From a virus: 64,000 nt of DNA. The DNA is taken from IMG/VR virus record IMGVR_UViG_3300037010_000365, positions 1 through 64,000 of that record, one strand, 5' to 3'. The notes below the pieces were generated by a model. That model saw nothing but the letters and a program-made list of their open reading frames with translations, made no database searches and had not been told where the DNA came from. A program made the position numbers and the translations under genes. Shown piece after piece: positions 50,651-57,571 of the stretch. Every line of letters starts with the position of its first letter. Position 1 is the stretch's first letter.

Positions 50651-50717
50651 CGTTATGTAGTATTACGGTAGAGGCTGATATCCGATTAATAGAAGTTCAA
50701 TTCTTCTTGGAACGACA
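50651..50717 (+). pseudogene. Degenerate tRNA, possibly Ile(GAT)
   Basis: CGTTATG and TGGAACG give only a partial acceptor; T arm AGAAG-TTCAATT-CTTCT is good. GGCTGATATCC in the middle may be a broken anticodon arm. Too short (67) and poorly paired for an active tRNA. Confidence 0.4.
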
Positions 50718-50790
50718 GAATTTAAGAGAACATATAATGTGAATGTTAATACGACAAAACTGTTCCCCTGTTTATTTTAGGAAAAAGTGA

Positions 50791-50899
50791 AAATACTTCT
50801 TTACTTTTCTGATGTGTTAGTTTATAATGAACTAAATAAAGGTTGAGGATCTCAACTTCATATAAATTTTAGGTAATAACGTGACGTTGGTTCGAATCC
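50791..50899 (+). repeat. 109-base repeat with promoter, hairpin and tRNA fragment, copy 2
   Basis: Second copy of 50154-50262, leading into tRNA-Asn instead of tRNA-Met. Confidence 0.9.
50800..50828 (+). promoter_or_regulatory. Sigma-70-type promoter h
   Basis: TTTACT and TATAAT, 17-base spacer; drives tRNA-Asn and tRNA-Glu. Confidence 0.78.
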
Positions 50900-50915
50900 A
50901 ACTCAGTCATTTATT

Positions 50916-50990
50916 TGGCAAGTAGCTCAGTGGTAGAGCAGTTGGCTGTTAACCAATTGGTCGCAGGTTCGAATCCTGCCTTGCCAGCCA
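50916..50990 (+). tRNA. tRNA-Asn (anticodon GTT)
   Basis: TGGCAAG/CTTGCCA acceptor, D arm GCTCAGTGGTAGAGC, anticodon arm GTTGG-CTGTTAA-CCAAT, T arm GCAGG-TTCGAAT-CCTGC, GCCA end. Fully canonical. Confidence 0.95.
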
Positions 50991-50995
50991 ATTAT

Positions 50996-51070
50996 GCACC
51001 TATCGTCTAGCGGTTGGGACTCATGGTTTTCATCCATGCAACAGCAGTTCGATTCTGCTTAGGTGTACCA
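50996..51070 (+). tRNA. tRNA-Glu (anticodon TTC)
   Basis: GCACCTA/TAGGTGT acceptor, anticodon arm CATGG-TTTTCAT-CCATG, T arm AGCAG-TTCGATT-CTGCT, ACCA end. Five bases after tRNA-Asn. Confidence 0.93.
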
Positions 51071-51269
51071 AACATCGGTATCAGCTACCTACAGCTGCGA
51101 GACCTGACTTGAGACTCAGGGTAGGGAGTAGTCTCCGAATAGATTACCTGATTGTGGAACAGTTATCACCATACGCTGTAGTATGCAAGCGTTACCAAGT
51201 ATACCAAGAGACTGCTCTTGTTAATAAGAGTCTCATGTTAGATACATTGGTGATGCTTTGTAGTCTAAC

Positions 51270-51318
51270 TTTCTCGAGAGATAGTGATATACCTTTTCGT
51301 GGTGCTCGAGATAAGTAG
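51270..51318 (+). ncRNA. Structured RNA element, copy 2 (three-stem motif)
   Basis: TCTCGAG, then AGATAGTGAT, inner stem ACC-TTTTCGT-GGT, closing CTCGAGA, then TAAGTAGG. Same layout as 46147-46192 with different but still pairing stems. Confidence 0.5.
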
Positions 51319-51347
51319 GAAATTTCCGAAACTAAATATCATTCAAA

Positions 51348-51421
51348 CGGTCTGTAGTATAGAGGTAATACCCTAGTTTTGGGAACTAGAATCGAATGTT
51401 CAATTCATTCCAGACCGACCA
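51348..51421 (+). tRNA. tRNA-Pro (anticodon TGG)
   Basis: CGGTCTG/CAGACCG acceptor, D arm GTATAGAGGTAATAC, anticodon arm CTAGT-TTTGGGA-ACTAG, T arm GAATG-TTCAATT-CATTC, ACCA end. Confidence 0.93.
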
Positions 51422-51432
51422 AATTTAATCAT

Positions 51433-51510
51433 GCAATGTTAGCTTTTGTAGTTGTTTGCTAAACAGTCGAGGTAACATCTACACTGGTTCGAATCCAGTA
51501 CATTTCGTCA
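51433..51510 (+). tRNA. tRNA-Ser-like (anticodon GCT) with reduced D arm
   Basis: GCAATGT/ACATTTC acceptor (one mismatch), anticodon arm GTTGT-TTGCTAA-ACAGT, long variable arm, T arm ACTGG-TTCGAAT-CCAGT. Only about 11 bases lie between acceptor and anticodon arm and the 3' end is GTCA, so the gene is degenerate or atypical. Confidence 0.45.
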
Positions 51511-51518
51511 AATTACAG

Positions 51519-51585
51519 GACTTAGCTAAGTTAGCAGAGTACCTTGCTTTACGCTAATGAGGTAAACTCTCCTAGTTTCCACAAA
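51519..51585 (+). pseudogene. Degenerate tRNA, possibly Val(TAC)
   Basis: GGACTTAGCTAAGTTAGCAG resembles a 5' end and D arm, CTTTACG could be an anticodon loop, but the T arm and acceptor do not pair. Confidence 0.3.
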
Positions 51586-51607
51586 ATAAAGTGATAATCA
51601 TAATATT

Positions 51608-51630
51608 AAGGGAGCCGCAGCTCCCTTTTT
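51608..51630 (+). terminator. Rho-independent terminator ending the tRNA cluster
   Basis: AAGGGAGC, loop CGCA, GCTCCCTTTTT. Confidence 0.9.
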
Positions 51631-51651
51631 CATTTATTTTTCATAAAACGT

Positions 51652-51680
51652 TTTACTTTTATCACGACTTAGGTTATAAT
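51652..51680 (+). promoter_or_regulatory. Sigma-70-type promoter i with repeated leader
   Basis: TTTACT and TATAAT, 17-base spacer. The leader AATTACAAGTTGATGGAAAC ... CTACTAATCCTGATGAGG up to the ATG is almost the same as the one at 53674-53759. Confidence 0.85.
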
Positions 51681-51739
51681 AATTACAAGTTGATGGAAAC
51701 CTAAAATTTTTAACTACTAATCCTGATGAGGAAACCAAA

Positions 51740-52084
51740 ATGAATACATGTCTTGTAAAATCTGGCAGCTTGTGTGTATCAACTACAGCTATCATTGAAG
51801 TGAAAATGTCTCATATCCATGGTAAGAGTAAGTTCCATCGCGAAAATGCAGCAAAACATGGACCAAAGAAACTCCGCAGATCGTTTGTTAAGGATGAAGG
51901 TGATATTCCAACTGCGTGTACCTTATTAGTTAATGGCACTCAGCAAGTTTCTGGTTGGGTATCTCCTGAAGCAGTAGTCCTACCCGTCGTTAACACCCGT
52001 GGTATGGGGTATGCTCATCGTAATGCAAAGCGTTATCGTGTAGGCAAGTTATTAGCTAAAAAGTATTCTTGGGTGTTGATATGA
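51740..52084 (+). CDS. Small basic hypothetical protein
   Basis: A 114-residue protein with GAGGAAAC before its ATG. Basic and His-rich in the first half (SHIHGKSKFHRENAAKHGPKK), ending YRVGKLLAKKYSWVLI. No family recognised; first gene of a small early operon with two translationally coupled followers. May bind nucleic acid (charge only). Confidence 0.5.
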   Translation: MNTCLVKSGSLCVSTTAIIEVKMSHIHGKSKFHRENAAKHGPKKLRRSFVKDEGDIPTACTLLVNGTQQVSGWVSPEAVVLPVVNTRGMGYAHRNAKRYRVGKLLAKKYSWVLI

Positions 52085-52239
52085 TGTTGTTACAACTTTT
52101 CTCCACGGTTATCATGATATTTGCTGTTGCTGGAGCTTCGATTTGGTTGCTACAATCTGACATCGTGGCTATGCAAAATAACGCTAGTTCTAACGAACCT
52201 CTAATCGATATCCACCTTCGAGAGAATGTCTATAAATGA
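52081..52239 (+). CDS. Small single-pass membrane protein
   Basis: A 52-residue protein whose ATG overlaps the previous stop (ATGA). Hydrophobic segment at ~3-24 (LLQLFSTVIMIFAVAGASIW), then a short polar tail. Its stop overlaps the next ATG, so three genes are translationally chained. Function unknown; superinfection exclusion or lysis control are options for such peptides. Confidence 0.5.
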   Translation: MMLLQLFSTVIMIFAVAGASIWLLQSDIVAMQNNASSNEPLIDIHLRENVYK

Positions 52240-53030
52240 AAACAGCAATCATATATGATAGCGCATACGACGTAGAATCACAGCGCGAGGTTTATCTAAT
52301 CGAAAATCTTGATGACTTAATTGAGTACCAAACATATATTCAAGCGGAAGGAGCTCATGCTGCTAATAAAATGTTGAAAGACATTGCAGACGGATATCCG
52401 ACAAGTAGACTAATTCATTACTGCTATGGGCTAGACTTAATCGATTCGCTAGTCGTCTTAGCAGTTAGTATGGGTAGGAATCCTTTTTGGTCGATTGGTG
52501 AAGAAATTAATGGTATGCTCAAAATATTCTATGATCATGTTGTTAATGAAAATCAGACAATCATCCTAAACAAGAATTTATCTTGGAGAATATTCTGTGT
52601 TGGTGAAGATGAGATTGTAGAAAAATACGATTCACTACTCGGAGAAAAACTCGAGATTGTTGATGGCTGTAGTAATGTTATTCAATTAGAGAATGATTCA
52701 GAGTTAGATGTTGGCTGGATTGACGCATTCTCAGCTAGACATAATTGTTTATACCCAACCGTTATACCAAAGTTACGATCTTGGAGCCATTCGGAATTAT
52801 TGTCAACATTAACTAATTGGGTGAAATCAACGCCAGAAGAAAAGATTCTTTGCCAATATACTACTGGGACAGACGTACCGCAAATGCACCAATATCTTGA
52901 AATTTGTATAAAAGCTGGTATTAAGAAGGCGGAGTTCATGTTCGGCGCAGGTTATAGTTCAGAGTTACGAATTTTCATAGATTCTTATCATGTAAACGAT
53001 AAAATTAAAGTCACTTGCATCAACTCATAG
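52236..53030 (+). CDS. Hypothetical protein
   Basis: A 264-residue protein starting MKTAIIYDSAYDVESQ, coupled by ATGA to the upstream membrane peptide gene. Mixed alpha/beta; no membrane segment. WKxx-type or nuclease motifs are not evident. The opening beta strand and DSAYD could suggest a Rossmann-like or hydrolase fold, but this is weak. No family assigned. Confidence 0.5.
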   Translation: MKTAIIYDSAYDVESQREVYLIENLDDLIEYQTYIQAEGAHAANKMLKDIADGYPTSRLIHYCYGLDLIDSLVVLAVSMGRNPFWSIGEEINGMLKIFYDHVVNENQTIILNKNLSWRIFCVGEDEIVEKYDSLLGEKLEIVDGCSNVIQLENDSELDVGWIDAFSARHNCLYPTVIPKLRSWSHSELLSTLTNWVKSTPEEKILCQYTTGTDVPQMHQYLEICIKAGIKKAEFMFGAGYSSELRIFIDSYHVNDKIKVTCINS

Positions 53031-53047
53031 CATATTGGAGATTAACA

Positions 53048-53243
53048 ATGTATAAATTAGACAACTCAATGATAAGCATATCGTCCGACACTGGTAGATT
53101 CATGAACTTTAACATTTCTAGAAAACAGAGTGATGACCTAGAACAGTACGACCAATGGTGAAACCTGGACATTAGAAGAAGCCAAGCAAGCCGAAGCTGG
53201 GATTCTTTTGGTTGTTAATAAAATCTTAAACACAGGACAGTGA
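53048..53243 (+). pseudogene. Small gene with one frameshift
   Basis: GGAG site and ATG 53048 give MYKLDNSMISISSDTGRFMN...LEQYDQW and a stop at 53161. In another frame, TNGETWTLEEAKQAEAGILL continues to a stop at 53243. A single extra base near 53150 explains both, so the gene once had about 64 residues. Sequence error or true inactivation cannot be told apart here. Confidence 0.5.
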
Positions 53244-53247
53244 TATT

Positions 53248-53646
53248 ATGAACGTTGGTTATATGAAAGAACAGAATCCGAATGACATTGATGTCATTCT
53301 CGCTAGACTGAAATGTATCAGCATCGGGGTTCAATTTAGTTTGTGCAATGGTACTGGTGAAATTAAACGAAGTGAAATTAATCGTGAGCTTGCAGAGATA
53401 GACGAATTAGTTTCAGACGTTGAGAAAATGAGGGATGAAGAAATTAACCAAACATACAACATCGATCAAGAAAGAATTGATTCTTGTTCTTACTTACCAG
53501 TTGCATACCAAAGTAGAATGCGGATGGATGAAGATGGCTATGTTTTCGGTGACTGGTATGATGTCAGCAAGGGAACGCACGAAGATCACCTACGAGTTCC
53601 GATCAATTCTGGTTGGGAATATGAAACTCGCGCTCTATATACATAA
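53248..53646 (+). CDS. Hypothetical protein
   Basis: A 132-residue acidic protein with AGGACAG before the ATG. Helical N-terminal half (SEINRELAEIDELVSDVEKM) and a C-terminal part rich in Trp/Tyr (VFGDWYDVSKGTHEDH, a WYDxSKG motif that also appears in the protein at 58769-60076 as SWYDSSKGF). No family recognised; last gene of this small early operon. Confidence 0.5.
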   Translation: MNVGYMKEQNPNDIDVILARLKCISIGVQFSLCNGTGEIKRSEINRELAEIDELVSDVEKMRDEEINQTYNIDQERIDSCSYLPVAYQSRMRMDEDGYVFGDWYDVSKGTHEDHLRVPINSGWEYETRALYT

Positions 53647-53673
53647 AGCAAGTAAAATATTTTCATAAATCCA

Positions 53674-53702
53674 TTTACTTTTCTCCTGACTTTAGTTATA
53701 AT
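53674..53702 (+). promoter_or_regulatory. Sigma-70-type promoter j with repeated leader
   Basis: TTTACT and TATAAT, 17-base spacer; leader to 53759 nearly identical to that of promoter i but in front of a different gene. Confidence 0.85.
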
Positions 53703-53759
53703 AATTACAAGTTGATGGAAACATTAAATTTAACTACTAATCCTGATAAGGAAACCAAA

Positions 53760-54287
53760 ATGAAAATCGAAAATCCTATCATCGCAGCCTTAAACGCTAA
53801 TCTTGAATCGGTGTTGCATGTTGTGGATACCAACTACAGATCTTATCTACAAACGATTATATATCGTGTTGCTGAGTGCACTGGTAATATCGATAAAGCG
53901 TTTCCATCTCCTTCAGCAAATTTAAGTCATAATGAATATCACGCTAAATCTGTTCTGCGTCATTTAGCTAGAGAAATTCACATTTTACCTCCAGTTTATC
54001 TGTCAGACTTACATTTACTTTCTGAGGGAGTTGATCAAAATGGGGTAGACTTCTTGGTTAAACGTCATCAGAAAGATACGATAGAAAGATACGAACAATA
54101 TGTCAATAAATTGATCAATAAAGTTGGCGATTGTGACTCTGTTACTGTCGCTGGTGACCTATGGAACTATAGTATTTTAACTATCACCAATGGCGCTGTT
54201 GTAGAACGTTGGAAAACTTCCATGATTCTAAATGTTAGTAAAAATGGTAAAGTCTTCAACCAATTCCCAACTCGTAAGATTATGTGA
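53760..54287 (+). CDS. Hypothetical protein
   Basis: A 175-residue protein. ATG 53760 chosen: it follows AAGGAAACCAAA at the same place as in the gene at 51740; upstream in-frame ATGs lie in the leader. Mostly helical (NANLESVLHVVDTNYRSYLQ) with a C-terminal beta part (TNGAVVERWKTSMILNV). No motif. Early-type promoter suggests expression just after infection. Confidence 0.5.
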   Translation: MKIENPIIAALNANLESVLHVVDTNYRSYLQTIIYRVAECTGNIDKAFPSPSANLSHNEYHAKSVLRHLAREIHILPPVYLSDLHLLSEGVDQNGVDFLVKRHQKDTIERYEQYVNKLINKVGDCDSVTVAGDLWNYSILTITNGAVVERWKTSMILNVSKNGKVFNQFPTRKIM

Positions 54288-54297
54288 GAGCGAGTTT

Positions 54298-54570
54298 ATG
54301 AGCACCGATGGGTTACACCGTAGAATGATGGACACACTTTCAGATTATGTGGAAACTCTACAACATATAGGAAAGTCTTCTGGTTATACCGAGTACTATT
54401 ACACGATTGACTCTAGATATATGTCGAAATATACTTGGTTGTGTTTTATCGTGTATGCCCCAAATATTCAAATAGCGACGCACATAGCAAGTCGACGGTT
54501 CTTAGAGTTAATATCATACGGAGAAAGGAGTCTTAGAAAAATTCAATTAGTTGATACTTTGTGTAAATAA
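54298..54570 (+). CDS. Small hypothetical protein
   Basis: A 90-residue protein; ATG 54298 has GAGAGCGAG just upstream and begins 10 bases after the previous stop. STDGLHRRMMDTLSDYVETL and a hydrophobic stretch WLCFIVYAPNIQIATHIA near residue 45-62. No family recognised. Confidence 0.45.
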   Translation: MSTDGLHRRMMDTLSDYVETLQHIGKSSGYTEYYYTIDSRYMSKYTWLCFIVYAPNIQIATHIASRRFLELISYGERSLRKIQLVDTLCK

Positions 54571-54583
54571 TTTATCAAACTCA

Positions 54584-54612
54584 TTTACTTTTTAGATAAC
54601 TTAGATTATAAT
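54584..54612 (+). promoter_or_regulatory. Sigma-70-type promoter k
   Basis: TTTACT and TATAAT, 17-base spacer, 75 bases before tRNA-Cys. Confidence 0.78.
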
Positions 54613-54687
54613 AATTATAAATTGATCCTAACAAAATTTGTTGTAATACTTACATTTAGGAACATTTTATTAGTGCTACCAAATAAC

Positions 54688-54765
54688 GCATCAGTGGCGG
54701 AGAGGTCCATCGCACCGGATTGCAAATCCGAACAACCGCCAGTTCGAATCTGGCCTGATGCTCCA
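54688..54765 (+). tRNA. tRNA-Cys (anticodon GCA)
   Basis: GCATCAG/CTGATGC acceptor, anticodon arm with TTGCAAA loop (GCA), T arm GCCAG-TTCGAAT-CTGGC, TCCA end. Transcribed with the following small gene, so probably processed from an mRNA. Confidence 0.9.
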
Positions 54766-54778
54766 AATTAGGATTTAT

Positions 54779-55033
54779 ATGAATTTTGATATAAATAAAC
54801 ATGTTCAAGAAGCTAGAACCCGATATTATGACATGATGATTTTGTTTCAGAATAAAGAATACAAATTAATAAAATCTAAATGCAAACAAATCGCAAGCTT
54901 ACATGGTATTGATTTTGCCGACGAAACTATTTTAGATGAATACAAAAGTAGAATTAGTCATGAATATACTATTAAAGATTTAAGTTTCAATCAACGTAGC
55001 ATTATCGGACCATTAATTAAACCATTAGTATAG
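54779..55033 (+). CDS. Small hypothetical protein
   Basis: An 84-residue protein. ATG 54779 chosen because AGGA precedes it and an earlier in-frame TTG would lie inside the tRNA. Helical and charged (NFDINKHVQEARTRYYDMM; KSKCKQIASLHGIDFADE). No family recognised. It sits 13 bases after tRNA-Cys on the same predicted transcript. Confidence 0.45.
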   Translation: MNFDINKHVQEARTRYYDMMILFQNKEYKLIKSKCKQIASLHGIDFADETILDEYKSRISHEYTIKDLSFNQRSIIGPLIKPLV

Positions 55034-55208
55034 AAACCTGCGATATTTTGGATTATCAGTTCAATCGCTACAAGGATCATTTAGCATGGTCGATATTTCA
55101 GCTATGGACACGATGGCTGTCTTAGACTACTCTATATCAATTTTGTTTTGATGGTTGCAATCTCAATCCACAAATGCCGTATCTTCCAAACAGCTTCAAA
55201 AATACATG

Positions 55209-55237
55209 TTTACTTTCATAATAATCTAGTGTATAAT
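55209..55237 (+). promoter_or_regulatory. Sigma-70-type promoter l
   Basis: TTTACT and TATAAT, 17-base spacer, 26 bases before the gene at 55264. Confidence 0.8.
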
Positions 55238-55263
55238 AATTCTATCTTAAATGGAGTTATTAT

Positions 55264-55503
55264 ATGATTGTCTATCACGTAACGTGCTTAAGCAAATTAA
55301 ACAAATATCTTGAATCAGGTCATATTCGACCTCCAGTACGCGCTTGGGAAAACATTGAACAAGCTAAAAGAATGAGTTTGTCTACAGGACGTAGAATCAT
55401 CCTTAGACTTAAGTTCCCAGATAATGCCGATAAGTTAGAAGGGCATTTTAATCAAGCACTGGTGTTACAAACACCATATAAAATGGAACCAGGTCATTAC
55501 TAA
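55264..55503 (+). CDS. Small hypothetical protein
   Basis: A 79-residue protein with GGAG. MIVYHVTCLSKLNKYLESGHIRPPVRAW begins like many ADP-ribosyltransferase-fold or DUF952-like small proteins (YHVT...L..I..G.I.P; written here in parts: YHVTCLSKLNKYL, ESGHIRPPVRAW), but it is too short to be sure. Coding-like sequence in another frame (VITNIAGVFEAILDRAVKY) continues to 55630, so the gene may have lost its 3' part by a frameshift. Confidence 0.45.
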   Translation: MIVYHVTCLSKLNKYLESGHIRPPVRAWENIEQAKRMSLSTGRRIILRLKFPDNADKLEGHFNQALVLQTPYKMEPGHY

Positions 55504-55631
55504 TATAGCTGGAGTATTTGAAGCTATTTTAGACCGTGCAGTCAAGTACAAAGTACCAGAAGTAGACGTGTCTAAAGTTCTATTGATTTTAATCGATATG
55601 ACTATTATCAGGATTATCATTACTAAATAAC

Positions 55632-55710
55632 CAGCAATCCCGGCTTAATCCAATCAAATTAGATAATAGAATCTATATCTTTTCTTTTTTGGTTAAGCCA
55701 GAGTGCTAGA
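55632..55710 (-). ncRNA. Conserved hairpin element, copy 3 of 3 (inverted)
   Basis: Read on the minus strand: GGCTTAACCAAAAAAG, then AAAAGATATAGATTCTAT, and closing TTGGATTAAGCC. The stem changes T-A to C-G relative to copies 1 and 2 and stays paired. Lies in a 366-base gap before ino1. Rest of the gap holds a weak promoter (TTGTTT ... TATTAT, ~55725-55756) and a GCAGT/ACTGC hairpin near 55798. Confidence 0.55.
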
Positions 55711-55869
55711 AATGAATTAAAATGTTGTTTATAATATTTCAATAATGTGATATTATGATTATTAGAAGTTAAATCTTCTACATCGCAGTGATTTTACTGC
55801 TTAACCTTGTCCTAATCTCAGCATTAACCTGCCGAGCCAATGACAAAAAACTGAAATAAGGGAGACTAT

Positions 55870-57159
55870 ATGTCTAAAATTAAAGTAGCTATTGTAGGTG
55901 TTGGTAACTGTGCCAAATCATTAGTAGAAGGAATTCAATACTATAACGAAAATCCAAATGATACTGTCGGATTAATGTATCCTGATATTGGCGGCTATAA
56001 ATCTAGCGATATCGAATTTGTTGCTGGTTTTGACGTTGATATTCGTAAAGTTAATAAACCTCTAATTGAAGCTTTGCGAGCTAGTCCAAATTGTGCTATG
56101 GATCACGTTATTGAAATTACTGATAGCGAAATGACATCTTGTGTAACAAAGGGCGCCATGGTTTATTCAGGTCCAACCATGGATGGCGTTGCTCCATACA
56201 TGCTAGACTTTCCAGAAGAAGTATCTTTTCGTATCGGCGCTATTCCAGCAGAACCATTCGATCGAGTTGTCGAATTATTGAAATACCACAAAGTCGATGT
56301 AGTTATTAATTATCTACCAGTCGGGTCTGAAGAAGCTTCTAAGTTTTATATTGACGCAGCTATTAAAGCAAAATGCCACGTTGTTAACTGTATTCCTACA
56401 TTAATTTCAACAGCTGATACTATGGAATATGAACAAAAGTTTATTGATGCTGGGTTGACTATTGTTGGTTCTGATATGCGTTCTGCTTGGGGTGCTAGCC
56501 GATTATCTGAAGTGCTACAGGGTGCTATGCTAGATGCTGGTCTGCTAGTAACACAACATATCCAAATGAATATGGCAGCAGGCACTACGCAAGGTCAAGA
56601 AACCATTAGAACTGGCCGTACGGCAAACACTGATTTTTTAAACATGATTAGCAAGGATCGTTTACACAGCAAACATGTGTCGAAGGAAAATGTCTTGCGT
56701 GGCCAAAATTCCGTTCGAGACGTTGACACTGCTGGCATGACATTATATGCAGGTCCTTCGTTAACGGTTTTACAAAAGCCAGGTGGCCAATACGTTGGTT
56801 CAGATAATAAAATTGCTAATTTGGATCTAGTTGCTTACGGTTTCGGTGGAGCTCGATACGAATTAACTGCACGATTATCTGTACAAGACAGTCCTAATTC
56901 TGGCGGTGTAGTTGTATCAGCTATTCGTTTCTGTAAAGTAGCTAGTGAAATGGGTATTGTTGGATTTTTACGTGGACCTAGCGCTTATACCCAAAAGACA
57001 CCGCCATTACAGCTAAGCTCATCTGATTCAAAATTTGAATGTGACGCTTTGTCTCGTCGTGTGTTAACATCGTTAACAGAACCTCAACTTAAGATTAATA
57101 ACCCAGTCGCAACGGATTTGCCATATACGTTCCAATCAAGTAAAACTGATTATGAATAA
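55870..57159 (+). CDS. ino1: Myo-inositol-1-phosphate synthase
   Basis: A 429-residue protein with AAGGGAG. IVGVGNCAKSLVEGIQYY at ~8-25 is the family's NAD-binding start, close to actinobacterial/archaeal-type synthases. NYLPVGSEEASKFYIDAA (~142-160), GSDMRSAWGASRLSE (~198-212), and late SPNSGGVVVSAIR and LRGPSAYTQKTPP are further family blocks with the catalytic Lys/Asp region. It converts glucose-6-phosphate to inositol-3-phosphate. Rare in phages. It is followed by an HAD phosphatase and the DNA-modification genes, so inositol may be a substrate there. Confidence 0.9.
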   Translation: MSKIKVAIVGVGNCAKSLVEGIQYYNENPNDTVGLMYPDIGGYKSSDIEFVAGFDVDIRKVNKPLIEALRASPNCAMDHVIEITDSEMTSCVTKGAMVYSGPTMDGVAPYMLDFPEEVSFRIGAIPAEPFDRVVELLKYHKVDVVINYLPVGSEEASKFYIDAAIKAKCHVVNCIPTLISTADTMEYEQKFIDAGLTIVGSDMRSAWGASRLSEVLQGAMLDAGLLVTQHIQMNMAAGTTQGQETIRTGRTANTDFLNMISKDRLHSKHVSKENVLRGQNSVRDVDTAGMTLYAGPSLTVLQKPGGQYVGSDNKIANLDLVAYGFGGARYELTARLSVQDSPNSGGVVVSAIRFCKVASEMGIVGFLRGPSAYTQKTPPLQLSSSDSKFECDALSRRVLTSLTEPQLKINNPVATDLPYTFQSSKTDYE

Positions 57160-57178
57160 TTGAAGTGGTTTAACAATA

Positions 57179-57568
57179 ATGAATCAAATTTATTCATACG
57201 ACATTGATGGAGTTATTAATTTAGATACTGGACGAATTGGTATTCGTCCAGGGTCTGTTAATGACGTTATTATTTCTGGTAGGTCTACTGACGAACTTAC
57301 TGACACTATAAAGTTTCTTCGAGATAACGGCATTGGTAACTACGTTTATCTTAATCCTATTCCATTCGAAGAAAAGACACGTGTTTTATCAGGTATTCAT
57401 AAAGGTAATACTATTTTAGCTTTGCGTGAATTAGGGTTGAATATCGTGACACATTATGAAGATGATGTAGTTCAAATTGAGCAGATAATGAAGATTGTCC
57501 CAGATTTAATAATTATTCACGTCAATCATAATGGAATTGTAAATTATGAAAACGTTAAAAGAGGTTAA
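57179..57568 (+). CDS. HAD-like phosphatase
   Basis: A 129-residue protein starting MNQIYSYDIDGVINLDTG: DIDGV is HAD motif I with the nucleophilic and acid/base Asp. IISGRSTD (~32-39) fits motif II, KTRVLSG...KGNTILALREL the Lys motif and THYEDDVVQIE (~91-101) motif IV. It is small, like phage nucleotidases. Starts 19 bases after ino1. One option is removal of phosphate from inositol phosphate; nucleotide or DNA-end phosphatase are alternatives. Confidence 0.7.
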   Translation: MNQIYSYDIDGVINLDTGRIGIRPGSVNDVIISGRSTDELTDTIKFLRDNGIGNYVYLNPIPFEEKTRVLSGIHKGNTILALRELGLNIVTHYEDDVVQIEQIMKIVPDLIIIHVNHNGIVNYENVKRG

Positions 57569-57571
57569 ATA

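Noticed and set aside
51076-51135. Possible tRNA-Leu (CTTGAGA loop between CCTGA and TCAGG)
   Set aside because: The loop would have eight bases and no T arm or acceptor stem could be found.
51109-51318. 69-residue frame between tRNA genes
   Set aside because: Overlaps structured RNA and tRNA-like sequence, lacks a ribosome-binding site and shows no protein character.
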